From the NCBI GenBank assembly GCA_012520315.1, contig JAAYOM010000062.1, positions 1 to 33,291 of the forward strand: a stretch of 33,291 nt of DNA, in the 5' to 3' direction. Below the pieces are notes generated by a model. The model had not been told where the DNA came from, did no database searches, and saw nothing but the letters and a program-made list of their open reading frames with translations. The position numbers were made by a program, and so were the translations under genes. Position 1 is the stretch's first letter. Each line of letters opens with the position of its first letter. Shown piece by piece: positions 28,257 to 33,291 of the stretch. This DNA comes from Bacillota bacterium. GTDB lineage: Bacteria > Bacillota > Limnochordia > Darwinibacteriales > Darwinibacteriaceae.

Positions 28257-28739
28257 GTGAAAGTAGTGATTGGTTCCGACAAGTCCGGTTTTGTTCTTAA
28301 GGAAGCTGTCAAAGCATACCTCAAAGAACAGCAATACGATTTTATTGAAATTGGCACAACTGATCCAAGATCCCCTGTTCCCTTTTTTGAAGTTGCACCA
28401 CAAGCGGCTGAACTGATTCAGGCAGGGGAAGCGGACAAGGGGATCTTAATTTGTGGAACCGGCATGGGCATGGCCCAGGTTGCCAATAAGTACAGGAGCA
28501 TTCGTGCCGCCTGTGTTGAAAGTGTGTATGCTGCCCGTATGTGCCGCGCAATTAATGATTCTAACATGCTTTGCATGGGCGGGTGGCTGATCGGGGCAGA
28601 AATGGGCATAGAAATGAGCAAAGTTTTTCTGGAAACCGAGTTTACGCAGGGTCTGGAGGAGTGGAGGCAAAAGCACCTAGAGAATGCCAAGAAGCAGTTT
28701 GCAGCTCTGGAAGGGCGAATCTATTTGGAAGAAAAATGA
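28257..28739 (+). CDS. RpiB/LacAB-family isomerase, proposed 4-deoxy-4-sulfoerythrose isomerase (SqwI-like)
   Basis: 160 aa; RpiB-family fold motifs 'GSDKSGFVLKEAVKAYL', 'GILICGTGMGMAQVANKYRSIRAA', 'CRAINDSNMLCMGG'. Catalytic C66/T68 kept, other active-site positions altered. Confidence 0.85.
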   Translation: MKVVIGSDKSGFVLKEAVKAYLKEQQYDFIEIGTTDPRSPVPFFEVAPQAAELIQAGEADKGILICGTGMGMAQVANKYRSIRAACVESVYAARMCRAINDSNMLCMGGWLIGAEMGIEMSKVFLETEFTQGLEEWRQKHLENAKKQFAALEGRIYLEEK

Positions 28740-28740
28740 C

Positions 28741-28769
28741 TTGATCTTGCCCGACTAATAGACTATAAT
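28741..28769 (+). promoter_or_regulatory. Sigma-A promoter for T-box/serS
   Basis: TTGATC (28741-28746), 17 nt, TATAAT (28764-28769). Confidence 0.7.
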
Positions 28770-28779
28770 GATGTTTAAT

Positions 28780-30301
<1,522 letters not shown>

Positions 30302-30363
30302 GGAACTTCCCAAAATAGCCACTTGTTATTAGCAGAAAGTTACGATATAATGTATCAAGTTAA

Positions 30364-30453
30364 GGAAGGGTGCCAGAGCGGACGAATGGAGCGGTCTTGA
30401 AAACCGTCGAGGGTTTGCGCCCTCCGTGGGTTCAAATCCCACCCCTTCCGCCA
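30364..30453 (+). tRNA. tRNA-Ser (anticodon UGA), CCA encoded
   Basis: GGAAGGG/CCCTTCC acceptor arms, anticodon loop around TTGAAAA (TGA), long variable arm, T-loop GGGTTCAAATCCC, discriminator G plus CCA. Confidence 0.93.
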
Positions 30454-30471
30454 TTTTTTGGAGTGTTATTA

Positions 30472-30867
30472 ATGAAATCGAAAACAAAAGTTAAAGGAGA
30501 TTTCATTCTAATTGTCGTAATACTACTTATGGGCTTAGGTACCCTTGCTTATAACCGCATTACAGCGACAAAACAGGGTTTTGGCACAAGGGTTCTCATT
30601 GAGGTTGAAGGTCAAGTCATTAACGAGTTCGATCTTTCAGTGAACATGTCGCCGCTCCGCATTGAAACTAAGCATGGATACAATGTCGTTGAGATTGCTG
30701 ATGGACAAGTTAGAGTGTCTGAAGCAGACTGCCCCGATCTTTTATGCGTGCATACTGGCTGGCGGCAGCATGCAGGGCAGGTAATAGTCTGTTTACCTCA
30801 CTATTTTGTGGTAAGGATTGTTGGTGACGAACACGATCAGGGGAATTTGGATGGCTTTACCTATTAA
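30472..30867 (+). CDS. NusG domain II-containing small membrane/secreted protein
   Basis: N-terminal TM (DFILIVVILLMGLGTLAY), 'VRVSEADCPDLLCVHTGWRQHAGQVIVCLPHYFVVRIV'. The ORF-track start lies inside the tRNA, so ATG 30472 is used. Confidence 0.8.
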   Translation: MKSKTKVKGDFILIVVILLMGLGTLAYNRITATKQGFGTRVLIEVEGQVINEFDLSVNMSPLRIETKHGYNVVEIADGQVRVSEADCPDLLCVHTGWRQHAGQVIVCLPHYFVVRIVGDEHDQGNLDGFTY

Positions 30868-30887
30868 CTGATGAAGGTGGCGATGAT

Positions 30888-31571
30888 ATGGTTAAACAAA
30901 AGATACTAATTGTGGACGATGAAGTCTCTATTCAAGAGTTGATCCGTTTTAATCTCGATCAGGCAGGATTCGACACAGAGGTAGCAGGTGACGGCCTGGA
31001 GGCTTTGGAGATGTTTGAATCCTACAAGCCGGATCTAATTGTCTTAGATCTAATGCTGCCAGGTAAAGATGGCTATGATGTATGTAAGGAGATTAGGCGT
31101 ACGAGCAATGTACCCATTATTATGCTCACCGCCAAAGAAACCGAACTCGAAAGGGTACTTGGTTTAGAGCTCGGTGCAGACGACTACATGACTAAGCCCT
31201 TCAGCCCCTTGGAGCTCGTGGCTAGAATCAAGGCAGTGCTGCGCAGGGCCAGCGGACAAGAAACCCAAGATGAGAATGAGTACAAAGTGGGCAACATCTT
31301 CCTGCAGGTTGACACCAGGGAAGTTACCGTCCATGGTGAACCAGTGGATCTGACCCGCAAGGAATTTGACCTGCTGCACATCTTCATGCAGAATATGGGT
31401 AAAGTTCTGACCCGCGAAGTCCTGCTGCAAAAGGTATGGGGCTATGAGTACGAAGGCGAAACCCGCACGGTTGACGTGCACATTCGCCATTTGCGCCGCA
31501 AACTGGGTCCCGAAGGCGAAACTCGCATTGAGACCATCCATGGTGTAGGGTATAAGTTGAGGGGGAACTAG
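30888..31571 (+). CDS. OmpR/PhoB-family response regulator
   Basis: Receiver 'KILIVDDEVSIQELIRF...DLIVLDLMLPGKDGYDVCKEIR', C-terminal wHTH 'RKEFDLLHIFMQNMGKVLTREVLLQKVWGYEYEGETRTVDVHIRHLRRKLG'. Confidence 0.95.
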   Translation: MVKQKILIVDDEVSIQELIRFNLDQAGFDTEVAGDGLEALEMFESYKPDLIVLDLMLPGKDGYDVCKEIRRTSNVPIIMLTAKETELERVLGLELGADDYMTKPFSPLELVARIKAVLRRASGQETQDENEYKVGNIFLQVDTREVTVHGEPVDLTRKEFDLLHIFMQNMGKVLTREVLLQKVWGYEYEGETRTVDVHIRHLRRKLGPEGETRIETIHGVGYKLRGN

Positions 31572-31572
31572 C

Positions 31573-33027
31573 TTGAAGAAGTGGAGCTTCACCAAGCCAT
31601 TACTTCTTAAGTTAACATTGTTAGCATTAGTGGTAACCTTACTTTCTGTTGGGGTTACCACGTTTTTTGTCGCGCACTATGCGAAAATCACCCTGCTGGA
31701 GAGGGCTGGGACAGAGGCTATCACCGAAGCTCAGATCAAAGACATCCATTCTGATCTGATCAGAGGTTCGATGCAGATCGGCCTTTTTGTCGCCGCCCTA
31801 GCTGTTGCAGTAGCTTATGTGCTGAACCGGGCCATCACCAATCCTTTGCAGGATCTTCTGGTCGCAGTGCGGCGTCTGCAGGAAAGGGAGTTTGGACGCA
31901 AGGTTTTAGTCCAGCGTACTGACGAGATCGGCCAGTTAGGTAAGGCCTTCAATGAGCTTTCGGAAACTCTGGAGGAGCTTTTTTCCACCGTCAGTGACAG
32001 GGAAAGCACTTTGGATACAGTTCTATCCAGCATGGATGACGGGGTAATCGCAGTTAATATGCGCCGGGAAGTAATCTTGGCCAATCGGGCGGCTGCGGAT
32101 CTTTTTCAGCATGAAGTGGCTGAAATGATCGGCAAGAACCAATTTGAAGCAACCCGCAATGAAGAGCTGGCCCGCCTTTTAGAGAAGACTATGGATGATC
32201 GGGTTTCATTTAGTCAGGAAATGCGGCTGCGCCCCGGCAGCGAGCGGACTATTGCAGTTACCTGCAGTCCATTGGAGGATCAACGGGGCAGAATTCAAGG
32301 GACGGTAGCGGTAATGCGGGATGTAACATCCCTCCGTCATTTGGAACAGATGCGCCAGGAGTTTGTGGCCAACGTTTCCCATGAGCTTCGCACTCCGCTG
32401 ACATCGATCAAGGGTTTTTCTGAGACTTTGCTGAACAGCAATTTTGAAGATAGGGCACTCTCCGAAAGGTTCCTGAAGATCATCAATGATGAGACGGATC
32501 GCATGATTGCCCTAATCAACGATCTGTTGGACTTGTCCCGCATTGAAAGCGGCAAGCAGCCTCTGAAAAAAGAACCTGTAGACATGAAGCGTGTATTTGA
32601 AGACACTGTGCTGATGCTGCAGGGCAAGGCGAACGCCAAGGGCATTACGCTGGAGAACTATGTTTACACTTCTGCAATTGTCGAGGGCGATGAGAAACTG
32701 CTCAAGCAGGTGGCATTGAATCTTGTGGACAACGGAGTGAAATATACTCCAGAAGGCGGCAAGGTGTGGATTGAGGCGGAACAGGGGCTAGACAGCATCG
32801 AATTTATTATCGGCGATACCGGCCTGGGCATTGCTACCGAACATTTAGATCGCCTTTTCGAGCGCTTTTATCGGGTGGATAAGGGACGGGCACGCCATAT
32901 GGGCGGAACAGGCCTGGGCCTGGCCATTGTCAAGCACATCATCGACAAGCATAAAGGCACTATTGCTGTAGAAAGCAGAGTTGGCAAGGGCACGAAAATA
33001 AGGATCACGTTAAAGAAAATGAATTGA
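31573..33027 (+). CDS. Sensor histidine kinase (two TM, HAMP, PAS, HisKA, HATPase; PhoR/WalK-like)
   Basis: H-box 'FVANVSHELRTPLTSIKGFSETLL', N-box 'LLKQVALNLVDNGVKYTPEGG', G-box 'GTGLGLAIVKHIIDKHKGTI'. Confidence 0.95.
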   Translation: MKKWSFTKPLLLKLTLLALVVTLLSVGVTTFFVAHYAKITLLERAGTEAITEAQIKDIHSDLIRGSMQIGLFVAALAVAVAYVLNRAITNPLQDLLVAVRRLQEREFGRKVLVQRTDEIGQLGKAFNELSETLEELFSTVSDRESTLDTVLSSMDDGVIAVNMRREVILANRAAADLFQHEVAEMIGKNQFEATRNEELARLLEKTMDDRVSFSQEMRLRPGSERTIAVTCSPLEDQRGRIQGTVAVMRDVTSLRHLEQMRQEFVANVSHELRTPLTSIKGFSETLLNSNFEDRALSERFLKIINDETDRMIALINDLLDLSRIESGKQPLKKEPVDMKRVFEDTVLMLQGKANAKGITLENYVYTSAIVEGDEKLLKQVALNLVDNGVKYTPEGGKVWIEAEQGLDSIEFIIGDTGLGIATEHLDRLFERFYRVDKGRARHMGGTGLGLAIVKHIIDKHKGTIAVESRVGKGTKIRITLKKMN

Positions 33028-33031
33028 TACC

Positions 33032-33059
33032 AAACCGGACTTGCAAGGTCCGGTTTTTT
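33032..33059 (+). terminator. Rho-independent terminator after histidine kinase
   Basis: AAACCGGAC-ttgcaag-GTCCGGTTTTTTG. Confidence 0.88.
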
Positions 33060-33241
33060 GTGCCATGGGCAGAATTTAACAATAAATTCACATAGATCGC
33101 GGGCACTGCGGGTTGTTTCCGTTGGGCAATTATGGTAAATTAAGTACTGCTGGGAATTTTTCCCGTACGGATACAGTGCTATACATATTTGACTGTTTTC
33201 TAGTACATCTGCATTAGACTTCAAACCACAAATAGAATATT

Positions 33242-33291
33242 TGGCAAACCGTGAGAAATCGCGGGACGCAAAGCTACAGGGACTAAGCACA
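33242..33291 (+). ncRNA. Cyclic di-GMP-I (GEMM) riboswitch, truncated by window end
   Basis: tggcaaaccgtgagaaatcgcgGGACGCAAAGCtacagGGACTAAGcaca matches the 5' half of the GEMM-I core. Confidence 0.82.

Noticed and set aside
26474-28739. Alternative reading as an ordinary pentose-phosphate operon (TK plus RpiB)
   Set aside because: Linkage to a sulfoquinovosidase, altered RpiB and TK active-site residues and a dedicated isomerase/importer fit sulfo-TK better; kept as the main competing hypothesis to test.

Overview
The window looks like a chromosomal segment from a Firmicutes-type (Bacillota) bacterium, and most of it is ordinary: an Mbh/Mrp-type antiporter operon, an ECF sigma/anti-sigma/TPR module, a PadR regulator behind a c-di-GMP-I riboswitch, a Cache-type MCP, mscL, ychF-like, ylbF-like, nfo-like, asnS, glyA, T-box-serS-tRNA-Ser, a NusG-domain-II protein and an OmpR-family two-component system. 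The standout is 18.4-28.7 kb. It encodes a ROK regulator, an L-fucose-isomerase-fold sugar isomerase, a GH31 enzyme, an ABC sugar importer (SBP plus two permeases, no ATPase), a split transketolase (two genes) and an RpiB-like isomerase. The GH31 carries the sulfoquinovosidase QQRWY residue set and the catalytic Asp pair with the same spacing as E. coli YihQ (constant offset of -11). This supports reading the locus as a sulfoquinovose (SQ) catabolic cluster of the sulfoglycolytic transketolase (sulfo-TK) type. It is a variant with an ABC importer and no recognisable SLA reductase or importer ATPase in the window. The RpiB-like enzyme has lost the ring-opening His and a phosphate-binding Arg, which fits an acyclic sulfo-tetrose substrate. 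Other observations: two c-di-GMP-I riboswitches (one cut by the window edge), a frameshifted HepT-like toxin remnant, a ROK operator/promoter candidate upstream of the isomerase, and hairpins bracketing the SBP gene. All calls come from reading the sequence and recalled family knowledge; no searches were run.
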